In this document: one piece after another, positions 43,101 to 53,035 of the stretch | Numbering within the stretch: position 1 is the first letter of the stretch | How the letters are laid out: every line of letters begins with the position of its first letter | Source: Branchiostoma lanceolatum | Lineage: Eukaryota > Chordata > Leptocardii > Amphioxiformes > Branchiostomatidae | Direction of reading: 5' to 3' | Assembly: GCF_035083965.1 (NCBI RefSeq) | Contig: NC_089724.1 | Span: forward strand, 7,976,501 to 8,040,500 | DNA: 64,000 bases | Program-made: the position numbers and the translations under genes | The notes under the pieces: generated by a model | The model's input: only the letters and a program-made list of their open reading frames with translations | Told to the model about the DNA's origin: nothing | Database searches by the model: none

Positions 43101-46100
43101 CCAATAGTTTGACTAACATTTAGTCCATGTCAATACATGTGCCTAATTACTCTTAAGACTTAGTAATTACACAATGACATGCTCATTTCAAAAAACAGTA
43201 ACTCAAACAATTGGATAAAATTTTGAAACACTTCACTCTCAAAATTTTATTCAGTTGCTTGAGTAACTGGTTTTTGGTGTATCTTATTACCTGGATGTAA
43301 CCTTCATCGACACATGTGCATTTATTGCAGTAGAGGTGGTATTCTAGTTTCTACAGTTCTATTCTCAAAAAAAGTCAAAGTTCCTTCCCGCACCGATAGT
43401 GCATAGGGCGGCGCCCATCTCCATATCAGTAGCCCTTGGGCCACACACTTTTGTGCAATCACTACAGCAGGGGGCTAGTCCGCTGGTAGTGGTGTGTTTA
43501 ACTTCCATACTCTTTCCCAAATGCTGAGTGCTAAGCAGAGAAAGCAGTGTGTAACATTTTTAAAGTCTTTGGTATGACCCGGCTGGGGTTCGAACTCATG
43601 ACCTACCGTGTGCAAGGCGAACACTCTACCCACTAGGCCATTGCACCGGTTCTATTCTACCTCTCTTATATTTACCTGGAGTGATCCATCTGGTGTCTTC
43701 TGTCAGGTTGAGCTTGGAGCAGTTGGACCGGTCCAACATGAGGGTGTCGGGGGAGTGCAGGAGGGCAAAATTCACGGTGAAGTCCAGACGACTGCCCAGG
43801 GTTTCACCCTTCTTACTGTGAGGAGAGTGAAGTGTTTTAAAATGTCCCTTATACAATATACAGTCAACAATTTTCAAAAGGGGTTGCATTCAAGTGGTTT
43901 ATCTTTTCAAGGACTTTAAGTTTAACCTTTAGCACTCTGAAATAGCTATTTGGCACACAATTCCCTATTGGTTACAGAGTTAGGCAGCAGGGACTGCCAG
44001 GGAGAAGCTTAAGATAGAACTTTTATATTAGAAGGTTGTTTCTTTTTACCTGACCAGCTCAGCGTTTTTCTTCTCCCCTTCCTCCAGTGGAGTCAGAGCC
44101 ATGGGCACTCGCTGTACAATCACAACCTGAAGCACGTGCAACAGGGATTTTAGTATTATACAGCCAAGGAAGCTTAGAAAAGATGAAAATTCTGTAAAAT
44201 CTTTTATCTTTAAAGCTGGTAAACTTACTTTCACTTTATCTATTTCCCACACTCATAATTAGATTAAATATTAGAAAAATCACTTTAGCACAAGGCAAAC
44301 AATAAGAGGAGATTCAGACAATCTTGCAACCACATGAGTTTCTTAAACACACACAACGTACCGCAAAACTTCATCTGACTAAGTCGGACACGGTGCAGCC
44401 AAAATGTACTCACATTTCTGTTCTGGTCTGGCTTCAGCTCAATGCTTCTTTTGCCGGGCCGTAACTGGTTGTCATCGTCCAAGCTGAGAAACTTACAAGG
44501 GAAAAGGGAGATTAGTCAGTCGGTAATTCTAGATGGAAAATTTGCTCGCACTGTACAATGAAACCTGTCAATGTTGGTTGTTTGACAGAAATATGTTTCT
44601 TTATTTCTATAGTGCTTTATTTCAAAGATTATCACACTCTTGCATACAGGTGTCCTATTTAAAAAAAAAAAAGATTTGTACACAACCAAGTGTTTTATTC
44701 AACCAACGTTTCAGTACCTGACCATCTGTCACCTTCCTCAGGGCAATTCTGACTGGTTCACATTGCACTGCAGCACAGGTATTGCTGCTCATAGAATGCG
44801 TTCCCAAATGCAAAGTACAGTCAAACCTGTATATAGCGGTCACTCAAGGGACTGGCCAAAACTGGCCGCTAAGAACAGGTGGCCGCTATGGAGAAAATGT
44901 CGATTAATTGACCACGAGTGACACGTGTTTTCAGTACCCACTGAGATACATTTATTCACCGTACAGTACACATGTAAACAGGTAAGGCACATTTTAGAAG
45001 TTCGATTGTTGTTCTTTTACTCCTAGTTAGTTAAGAACAAAATACATGTTGCTCAGTTGTCACTTACTGTTCGTTTTCGACCGTTTTCAAACAAAATCGT
45101 GGCGACAATTTTCCTCAGTCTCTTGTTGTGGCTTGTGTTGATCAGCATCTACCATTATGCTAATAGGGTACTCAGAAGAAGGTCGCTCTTTTGAGGGCTT
45201 TTTGTCTTTTCAGAAAATTGCAACAGCCCAAATTTTACATCATAGTAGTATTATCCACATTCATTTTGAAGCTTTTGGTTTAGTAATTATCCTCAGTGAT
45301 ACTTTGCAGCAAAATAAATTTAGTATATTATACCTCCGTAACAGTGGTGTCTTCCGTTGACCTTTATGCTGCTACCTATCCAGTTTGTATCAGCGCCATT
45401 TTGAAAATTGCGCGAAACACGTTTTGAGCACAATTTGAATGAATTCCCGGTGAAAACGGAAATTGGGCCAGCATTCAAACATTTCACGAACTTACCGCAT
45501 CAGGTACATGTGTGGGTTGTATTTTCCAAAAGGCTGCCGTAATATTTGTCCAGTCGAAATGCACAGAAATTGTCAATTTTACCACGATGTACAAACGCAA
45601 GCCATGTGAAGAAAATTATACTTCACTTCGCGTCAAACCATGGATAATTTTTCTAACAAAGATAAAACATTCTGGTTTTCTTTATTATGATCCTATCCAG
45701 TTGAGGCCGCATAAATTTGATAACTGCGTGAAAAAATGAAGATTTTGAACCCGGCGTGCGGTGGCGATGCGGCTTCTACCGGCGCGCCGTGACCGTTGTC
45801 GGCAGTGTTACTGTACTCGCGGGACCGAAAATCGTATGGCCGCGACCGCGTTGGACAGGTGGCCGCTATAGCCTAATTCTTAATGCTTATGTCAGTGGAA
45901 AAAATCCAAGGGACCGACAAAAAGTGACCACTATGGGCAGGTGGCCGCTATGCAAAGGTGACCGCTAATACAGGTTTGACTGTATTTACATAAAGTGCAC
46001 CTGTCAGAACTGCCCTGAGGAAGGTAACAGACTGTCACCAAAACGTTGATTTAATAACTCACTTGGTTGTGTACAAAGAGTCATTTTATTTAGTGACTTA

Positions 46101-47615
46101 CCAATCTGATGAAACTACATGACTTGTATTCACGGATGTCCGATTTTCCTTTTTCAAATAGCCCCCAAAAATTTATGGTAAGTTTCCCAAGTTACCTCAG
46201 GTTCCTCCCACGCCTTGTTGGCTGGAGCGTCCTTGTCTTGGCCATCTTCATCCAGGGATGAACCTTGCTTCTGCCTGTGTGACATTAGTAGGAGATAATG
46301 AAAATACATGTACAACCAACAGAGTGAGAAGGAAAGGAATAATCACAAGACAACACCTCAGAAATCAGCAGCTTCATTTGTGTTGGTAGAAGTTACAGAA
46401 GCAGTGGATTGCTCATTCCTTGACAAAGACTGAAGCTGATAAGTCAAAAATTTTGGGGAAGTCCAATTTTGTGTTGGCAACTGCAGTTCAACTTTGATTC
46501 AGTAGATATTTCTGTTTGTTCCCTATGTCTACCGAATCATCGTGCATCATGTGCAAATGTATATAAGTTTACTAGTACCTCTTTTTGCTTGCCAGCATCT
46601 CCAGACTCTGGTAAACCAAAGTATACAGCAGTTCCACCTACCACATGCAAAACGACAATGAGATGAGAAGTGGCTTAGGTGATCTTAGGCGTCAACAAAC
46701 AACGAATATCGAGTGGCAAAAAAAAACAGGTTGTGTCAGGATAAGGCAAAACATCAAATGCCGAGACAGTGATTTCACCCCTTCAGTGTTCTGTGCCATA
46801 CCTTTCTACTGTAGACACAGGCGGAGCCTTGGATGAGGAGAGCAGCTTCCACAAAGTTCATGGTGGACACACCTCCATCAAAGGAGAAAGGAATGGTGTT
46901 CAGCTGTAAACACAGAGGAAAAGATGAGCAATTCATATTCCAAAATTTGTAACATCTTCCCTGCATTGCCTCCTTACTCATAAAAGGACAATTGCCACAT
47001 ACAATTGTAGTTCATGTTTTGGTTTACTTTTAGAATAAATAAGTCATCACAGACAATAAAATAATGCAAATCTAGCCTATAATCATTGAGCATTCTACTG
47101 CTGGTTAAAAATACCTTACTCTTTAGGGCTCAAAGCCTGCTCTAGTACCAGTCTATTTCACCAGTGAGTTACTCCGTGTACATTTTTAATAAACCATTCA
47201 TCATCATGAGCAGCAGCAACATATATACCGGTACATATTAGCTATGAGTTCTAAGCAGTTGCAAGTTATGACACTAGTAGTAGTCAAGGTTCACAATACA
47301 TTTCTCCTTTGAGCTCTCACTGAAACAAAGAGGCGAATTGAACAGTCTTCTGGCTCCCGGGATCGAACCTGGGTCTGCCAGTGCACGGCCCATGCACGCT
47401 AACCACTAGGCTAAAAGGTCTGGACCAGATAGACTGGTTAGTTAGTGGCGCTTGAACCCCACTGTTACATCACTACTAATAATACCAACCTCTTCCAAGT
47501 AGTTCTCCAGCTCAGCGGCGAGGTTGACATCCCAGTTTTTGGTGAGGTCTTTAATTGGCTGGAGAAGGTGGGCAAACCGTTTGTCCACCGCATTCGGGTC
47601 CTGTGACAGCGTCAT
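37168..47615 (-). CDS. NCAPH2: Condensin-2 complex subunit H2 (kleisin beta), 18 coding exons, 618 aa
   Basis: Kleisin of condensin II, bridging SMC2 and SMC4 heads in chromosome assembly. Exons in transcript order: 47615-47490, 46903-46802, 46637-46579, 46274-46196, 44491-44414, 44126-44050, 43815-43676, 42900-42829, 42001-41820, 41388-41307, 40911-40804, 40385-40332, 40087-40026, 39639-39591, 39125-38947, 38552-38454, 37608-37459, 37326-37168. All splice GT-AG and join into 1,857 bases; human is 605 aa. N-terminal domain: [18 protein letters not shown], then [19 protein letters not shown] (residues 57-75). Exons 5-6 give FLSLDD and [16 protein letters not shown]. The middle is acidic and poorly conserved except [11 protein letters not shown]. 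The C-terminal winged-helix region has [17 protein letters not shown] and [18 protein letters not shown] possible upstream non-coding exon ends near 48524. The exon 5 and exon 15 acceptors (TAAG, AAAG) are atypical. Confidence 0.94.
37745..37935. repeat. TCAAGCAACTGGAT hairpin repeat, palindromic copy
   Basis: Left half: gttgatgaaggttagacatt, ccaaaaatagttactcaagc and a caactggataaagttttga block. Right half is the complement, ending in actatttttggcgta. NCAPH2 intron 16, just upstream of exon 17. Confidence 0.75.
39738..39845. repeat. Dispersed GGTTAGGTGTGACAGG repeat, copy 2
   Basis: Shares ggttaggtgtgacaggt, agctgctaccgtgc, gcctgcgaagctggtgtg and ccgaagggcagttatac with 12170-12285. NCAPH2 intron 13. 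Confidence 0.6.
40503..40700 (-). repeat. SINE family 2, copy 2
   Basis: Shares ggtcccatagcctttttgag, gcggtattggaaagcagagc, gtcaggtacccattta and agtgcctttccca with 33304-33590, in the same orientation. The tRNA-like end is degraded. Confidence 0.65.
42222..42419. repeat. CTGTAAATGCAGAAATGTT MITE family copy
   Basis: Left end tactgtaatcgcagaaatgt, right end ggacatttctgcatttacag. Contains tggagtgttcgctgtggatt. NCAPH2 intron 8. Confidence 0.75.
43187..43313. repeat. TCAAGCAACTGGAT hairpin repeat, short copy
   Basis: aacagtaactcaaacaattg with gataaaattttgaaac faces gttttggtgtatcttatta and tattcagttgcttgagtaac across a short centre. A deletion has removed most of the middle. NCAPH2 intron 7. Confidence 0.65.
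43372..43650 (-). repeat. tRNA-derived SINE, copy 2
   Basis: Minus-strand head ggcctagtgggtagagtgtt (box A-like) and gagttcgaacccc (box B-like), then a body shared with 8790-9065 including ctgctttctctgcttagcac and gcgccgccctatgcac. Its head ends 25 bases before NCAPH2 exon 7. Confidence 0.75.
43924..44015. repeat. Short TTAACCTT-ended repeat, copy 4
   Basis: Left end ttaacctttagcactctgaa, right end gggagaagcttaag, with a small duplicated block (ggcagcagggactgccaggg). NCAPH2 intron 6. Confidence 0.6.
44675..46077. mobile_element. Outer inverted-repeat element, interrupted by an inner transposon
   Basis: About 80-base inverted ends: tttgtacacaaccaagtgtt at the left with caccttcctcagggcaattc further in; the right end is the inverse, ending cacttggttgtgtacaaa. 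Without the inner insertion it would be about 240 bases. NCAPH2 intron 4. A fragment of the same family is at 16322. Confidence 0.75.
44818..45982. mobile_element. Inner non-autonomous DNA transposon, 1,165 bp, TA target duplication
   Basis: Ends cagtcaaacctgtatatagc and the inverse (gctaatacaggtttgactg), each followed inward by repeats of aggtggccgctat. It is flanked by TA on both sides (44816-44817, 45983-45984). The interior is AT-rich with no transposase that I can recognise. A TA duplication suggests a Tc1/mariner-like mobiliser, but the superfamily is not settled. Confidence 0.75.
47350..47424 (-). repeat. tRNA-like sequence, probably a SINE head
   Basis: On the minus strand, tagcctagtggttagcgtgc (box A-like) is followed by caggttcgatcccgg (box B-like). 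The spacing between them fits a tRNA, but the acceptor ends do not pair cleanly and no intact anticodon arm is evident. Most likely the promoter part of a tRNA-derived element; a true tRNA gene is unlikely. Confidence 0.55.
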
Positions 47616-49740
47616 GGCTGGGACTGGATTTCACCAGGTGGAGAAACATAAGGGGTTACTGACTTGACTTGAAATGCAGAAATGTTCATGGTGCTTTTAT
47701 GCTTGCAGTTTTCGCAGTGAACTCTTCAGAGCGAACTTAAAACCACCGCAAACACTCCATTTTCTCCCTACCGCGAAAAAAACCCAAGCGAACTTAAATG
47801 CATTTATAGTATAGTATACTGCAGACCGACAAGTATTGCCACAGAATAAATATGATGTTAATATCGTTTTAGTGTGTTGGAGGGCAACTTGTAAAGGTGC
47901 GCATACACTTGTTTTGCTCTCCCTTTCACGTTGTGAAGAGATTATTCAAAATACTATATATATAATCAACCTCCTTGATATAATACAAACAAAATATCAT
48001 GAAACAAAAATTATACATTCAACAAACCTTATATTATAAAAAAGGGAAAAATTACAGTTTGTGGTGTTTGTTTAGGTATTTTTCAACACTGAAAACTGAC
48101 CACATCAATCTTAGATGAAAATACATTTTGTAACCAAGGAGGTTATATAACGGTAAACCTCCTTGATGTAACTTGTTCTTGTCTTTGTCTCCACAATAAT
48201 TTAACCCAACTTTCAGTTTCACTTCCTGAAGTTTTCATTCATTCTCAGTACTCAATACACAATTATAATGCGAACATTCGGTTTACATTCTTCCAGTTGG
48301 GTACACATATGAACTTATGCGTTGCTCAGTTATCCGACAACAACTCTTGCTCATTGAATCACGAAATACAAGAAATCAACAAATCATATGGCTTTTTTTT
48401 TACCCATGAAGGGACCGGAGAGAGTGGGAGGGGGGCGTTCGCGCTCGATTTTTTTTCGACAGACCGGCCAAGCAAGCACAAACATAAACGTTAAAGTTAG
48501 AAGCGTTTAAAATAACTTGCCTTCAGCTCCTGTCCCCAAGCTCGGGTTTGTACGATCCAAAACAAATGAGAAATGTCGACGGGGTTCGGAAATTCTTCAC
48601 CACAACAAAATAACGAACTCAGAAAGGTTTTCACAACTCCCGCGCTCTCAACATGTCCCGGATGTACCTATTGTCTCACACCGCAGTTTGACGGCAGGGC
48701 AAGATTGCGAAATCGCGCTTCAAAAGTAGACCAAGGAGTAGACCAAAGGAAAATCGCACCGGAGAGCTATCTATCTATTATGTTTTTTCTTTTCTCGTGA
48801 TAATGAATTACCTCCCAAGGGACTAGAATAAGTAGAAAAATCTTTTTGAAGGCGGATAAGTTATATTATCATCCCGTTGTTTTCCAAAGGCTGCCCTAGA
48901 AAAAAGTAACAACAGCTGCTTGTAAACTTCGTCTGAATCTGCAGACGGAAAATTTTTATTATTTTCCAGTTATGAAAGTGCAAAATAAGAAAAATGTTCC
49001 GTCTGCATTATAGAATTTGTACTGATGCTATCGTTAAAGTTTCAAAAACAAGGACTCAACTTTTTGAAACATCATCAAGTTATAGTTACATTGACTTTTC
49101 ATGGTTAGTTGCTATTACCTGTGGTCTTGTTAGTGTTGAAAGGAGAGAAATGTAGGACAGAGATGATATCAAGAAAATCTAAGAAAGGAAGAGAAGAATT
49201 GTCTTGAATAGCTTAGTCCTCTATAGTAGTATGCTCTTTTCCCAACATAGACTACAAAGAAAACGGTACTGTCACTGATGGAAACAGGTGGCCAGGTCCA
49301 AATTTGGGATAGTTGACCGACAGTTCGCCCTGTAAAGACGGGACAGTTTGGTTCACATCAAAGAATGTTGAACCTTAGGTAGACCAAGGGGTAGACTCAT
49401 ATACACCATCATATTTGTCATCATTCAGTTCCGCTGCCAGACATTGTATCTGTCACTTCAAGCAAATCCTGCCCTTTAGGATGACACACTCAACTTCAGG
49501 TCTAGATCTATTTCTGTTTGTGGGGATTTTGCAGGACACACGACATGGTTATTCATTACCACTTTTTAACCAAAGAATATTCACATGATCTAGGTTTATT
49601 AGACCAATATAATATTTGAAAGTTTATCGAAATTGTTATGTCTTAGTTTGATATTGGTATTGTTATCAATTCAAAGCACTCTCTGAATTCAAAGTAAACG
49701 TTAATCTAGTACACCCCTCTGGAGAATGTTGTAGTGGTTT
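47616..49740. other. Upstream region of NCAPH2
   Basis: No coding exon recognised. It contains a MITE copy at 47670-47814. On the minus strand, agctgaag followed by gcaagt near 48524 could be a GC-type donor of a non-coding NCAPH2 exon; this is tentative. The rest is unassigned. Confidence 0.4.
47670..47814. repeat. CTGTAAATGCAGAAATGTT MITE family copy
   Basis: aaatgcagaaatgttcatgg at the left, a cactccattttctccctacc block, and aaatgcatttatagta at the right. Just upstream of the NCAPH2 start codon. Confidence 0.7.
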
Positions 49741-49827
49741 GAACCCGTGCGGAGCTTTCGAAGTGGGGGCTTTACCCATGATGCAGTGCGTTGCCGCCAT
49801 TAGTCCAAGGCCGGCGCGAAGTGAGGA
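49741..49827 (+). other. Candidate first exon of a plus-strand gene
   Basis: A CpG-containing stretch with atgatgcagtgcgttgccgc, a YY1-like GCCGCCATTAG, and a plausible donor GAGGAAG|GTACGTGCG ending at about 49827. If it splices to the exon at 62604, the gene would host the LTR element in a 12.8-kb intron. The evidence is only a donor and base composition. Confidence 0.25.
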
Positions 49828-49829
49828 AG

Positions 49830-50737
49830 GTACGTGCGTGTGTGCGTCCGTGTCTCTCTACCCTTAACCCTTACCTTAAGAGCCTCCAACTAACCTCTCA
49901 AGTTTTCATATCATCTTTAGAGTGTACCGTAGACTAGAAGTCGTGGTGAGTTGCAGGGAAGTGTAGGAAATCGTGGTTTGCGTGTGTGGTTGCCACTTGA
50001 ATGTTGGGGAGGGGGGCGCCAGGGTGCGGTGTCCAGATGAATGCATGTAGCATGACGCCATGTAAGACTGGTCACCACGTGTTGCCGCCTGTCCTGGACG
50101 GTAGGAAGGCGTCAGTTGGACTGACCTACTGCGAAGTTAACTCGATTTACACCAGGACTAAGCCGAAGATAATCCTATGAGGTGTTGCACTTGCAGGCAG
50201 CCAAAAATGTTGAGCTATATTGCTATGTGATTTTGTGACGAAATTTATATCGTCTTGCAACATCCAAAACTGTTCCAGACATACGCATACATAGCCCATG
50301 CACATTTGTCAAGGAAAGTTTCAAGTCAACCACAACGTGATCAGTGATGATTTAGGTTTGATGAACACAAATGCATTACAGGTGTTAAGTTGTAGAGTAT
50401 TTTGTATGTAGGAAATGCAAAAGTATGAATTTGAATATTTAGTTATCATTTATTAGTCAGATGGTTCTTTCAAGTTCCACAGTTCAGATTTGGTATTTCA
50501 TGATGCTACAACATAACATGCCATCCCATAGGACTGCTCTAATAGCTTTAGTCTTTTAGGCTAGTCAGTAATTATAAGTAGCATTTCTTTATGTCTGATA
50601 TGTAATGTATGTATCATTACAAACATTAACATGCCAGTCATTCTATCATAATGGATTCACAATGCAAAGCATAAGGTTGGTTTTTCTGCAGACATCATTT
50701 TTCCACTTAGATTAGTGTTGAAGTATAACTAATGGTG
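49830..50737. other. Unassigned sequence left of the LTR element
   Basis: No coding region, RNA gene or repeat family that I recognise. AT-rich from about 50,200 onward. Confidence 0.5.
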
Positions 50738-51000
50738 TGTTGTACTTCTTGTTTTAGTGTTGATCCACTTCCATAAGTAACTCAGTCACAGACATATAGT
50801 TGCGTCTATAGTTCTTGTAATGAGAATGGTTAGTAGTGGTACAACAGTGGGTATGCTCAATCCGGTGGTCCAGGCGGAAAGAGATCGAATGTCTTCAGTG
50901 TCCGAGCTTTGAGTACTGCCTACTTAATATTCAGGTTTGGACTATTCTATACAGATGGTAGGGGTGCTGTCTAACTGTTATTAATACTGATATCACAACA
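50738..51000 (-). repeat. 3' LTR of the Ty3-like element
   Basis: 263 bases, starting tgttgtacttcttg and ending atatcacaaca, matching 55469-55731 base for base on inspection. Confidence 0.95.
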
Positions 51001-51153
51001 TCCCCCTTCTTAAGATGTTAGTTTCTTTGCTGAGCAACAACATGCATTATCTCTAGTTTCCTCACTGAAGCATGCATTAACATATCTATTCTATTGTTCA
51101 GGATCAGTCCGTATTCAATGTCCATGTTCAATGTCCATATTCAGGTTCATGCA

Positions 51154-53035
51154 TTACAAATTCAGCTTTCTAGGAGGGTTGACCGCACGTCCTGATCGGG
51201 TGACGTAAGGTGCTGGTGTGGCTGACTGCTGTGTCGTCACTGGAACAGGTGTCACTGCAGGTTTAGTTGACGTTTCAGGTGCAGGTGTTGCTGCCGTTGT
51301 CGTCTCTGCGGGTGTTGTCCTCAGGTGTTTCCTGTTGCGTCGATACTCGGTACCCTCTGGTGTTTGCACGACATATGATCTCGGTTGGTCGCACTTTCTA
51401 ATCACGTTGGCAGGTGTCCACCTACCATCTTGTTGCTGAACTCGGACAGTGTCTCCTGTTGATAGAGTTGGGAGACTCCTGGCACTTTTGTCGTACCAGT
51501 TTTTCTGCTTGTGTTGCCTTGCTTCGAGATGTAGCTTCACGTTCTTGTGATCCACGTTTCTCGGCATTAGCTGTGCATCCGTTGTGGGCAGTCTTGACCG
51601 CAGTCTTCTGCCCATCAGTATTTGAGCTGGTGACTCAAGCTGGCTGTCGATCGGTGTGTTGCGATAATCCAATAATGCCAGGTATGGGTCTCTCTTGTCT
51701 GCTTCTGCTTTGCGTAACAGACGCTTGGCTGTTTGAACAGATCTTTCTGCCAACCCGTTTGACTGCGGGTACCTGGGGCTCGCTGTGACGTGCTTGAATC
51801 CCCATTCTTCTGCAAATTTGGCGAACAGCTCGCTTGCGAATTGTGGGCCGTTGTCGCTCACCACCTTCTCAGGTATCCCATGCGTTGCGAACAGCTTTTT
51901 CATCTTTGTGATGACATCTGTAGACTTGGTTTTGTTGAGCTTTACAAACTCAAAGAATTTGCTGTAATAATCTGTGACTATCATGAAGTCGTCACCGTTG
52001 TAGCAAAACAGGTCTGTGGCAACGTTCTGCCATGGTCTCTCTGGGACCGCCTGTGGTATCATCGGCTCTTTGAGGTTGGAGGCTTGGTGCTCCTGGCAAA
52101 TGGAACACTGTTGTATCTTCTCCTCAATTTGAGCATTCATGCCTGGCCAGAACAGAATGTCCTTGGCCCTTGCCTTGGTCTTCTCTTGACCCATGTGACT
52201 CTGGTGCAAGATGTCGAGCATCTCCCTCCGCATGGCTCTCGGGATTACAATCTTCTGGCTCTTGAAGACTATCCCTTGATGGACGGTCAGCTCGTCTCTG
52301 TGATTCCAGAATTCGGCTATGTGGGGATTGCACTGCCGTCTCGTTTCTGGCCATCCTTCTTTCACTGCCTCTGTCAGGATGATCAACTGTGCATCCTTCT
52401 CTGTTTCCCGGCGGACTTCTTCTAGTCGCTGTGTGGAGACAGGCAGATGTGATGTAACCAGATGTATTTGTGCCTCGAAACTCTCGCTCATGTTGTCGGT
52501 TTCGTCAAGGTATAGCCTACTTAAGGCATCCGCGACAGGAATTTCCTTGCCCGGTTTGTGTCTCACCTCGAGGTCGTACTTCTGTAGCCTCAGCAGCATT
52601 CTCTGCAACCTTGCAGGTGCTGTACTCAGAGGTTTCTTCATGATCGATTCCAGCGGTTTGTGATCGGACTCCACGTGCACTTTTCTGCCGTATATGTATT
52701 GGTGAAACCGTTCACAACCAAACACTATCGCGTATAACTCTTTCTCGATTTGTGCATAGTTTACCTCCGTGTTGTTGAGTGACTTGGACGCGAACGCCAC
52801 TGGTTTGCCCTCTTGCATCAGGACCGCTCCAAGTCCGTACTTTGATGCGTCCACCTGTAGTGTCACTTCCTTGTCGAGGTCGTAGTATGTCAGTGTGGTT
52901 GCCTCCGCCACTAACTTCTTCACCTTACCCAGGGCTCGCTCTCTGCTGCTATCCCAGACGAACTCGACGTCTTCTTTGAGCAGCTCTCGCATAGGAGCGG
53001 TGACCTCCGACAGATTTGGAATGAATTTGGATAGG
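51154..53035 (-). CDS. Ty3-like pol, downstream part: RNase H and integrase
   Basis: This frame continues pol after the break near 53035; its first ATG is at 52992. RNase H begins around VTLQVDASKYGLGAVL and includes YAIVFGCERFHQYI. The integrase zinc region has HQSHMGQEKTKARAKD and QQCSICQEHQ (HHCC). The catalytic core has VATDLF, VSDNGPQF and a glutamate in SNGLAERSVQ (D, D, E). A proline/threonine-rich tail follows (ending NPPRKLNL). Stop at 51154-51156. The domains look undamaged apart from the separation from upstream pol. Confidence 0.88.

Noticed and set aside
43565-43650. tRNA-like sequence as a functional tRNA gene
   Set aside because: It continues into a body shared with 8790-9065, so it is a SINE head; acceptor pairing is not convincing.
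44818-45982. Hidden transposase in the inner element
   Set aside because: Only short frames are present and none shows DDE/D or DNA-binding motifs.
51790-52425. 211-codon plus-strand frame
   Set aside because: It is the antisense of the integrase coding region of the Ty3-like element and resembles nothing I know.
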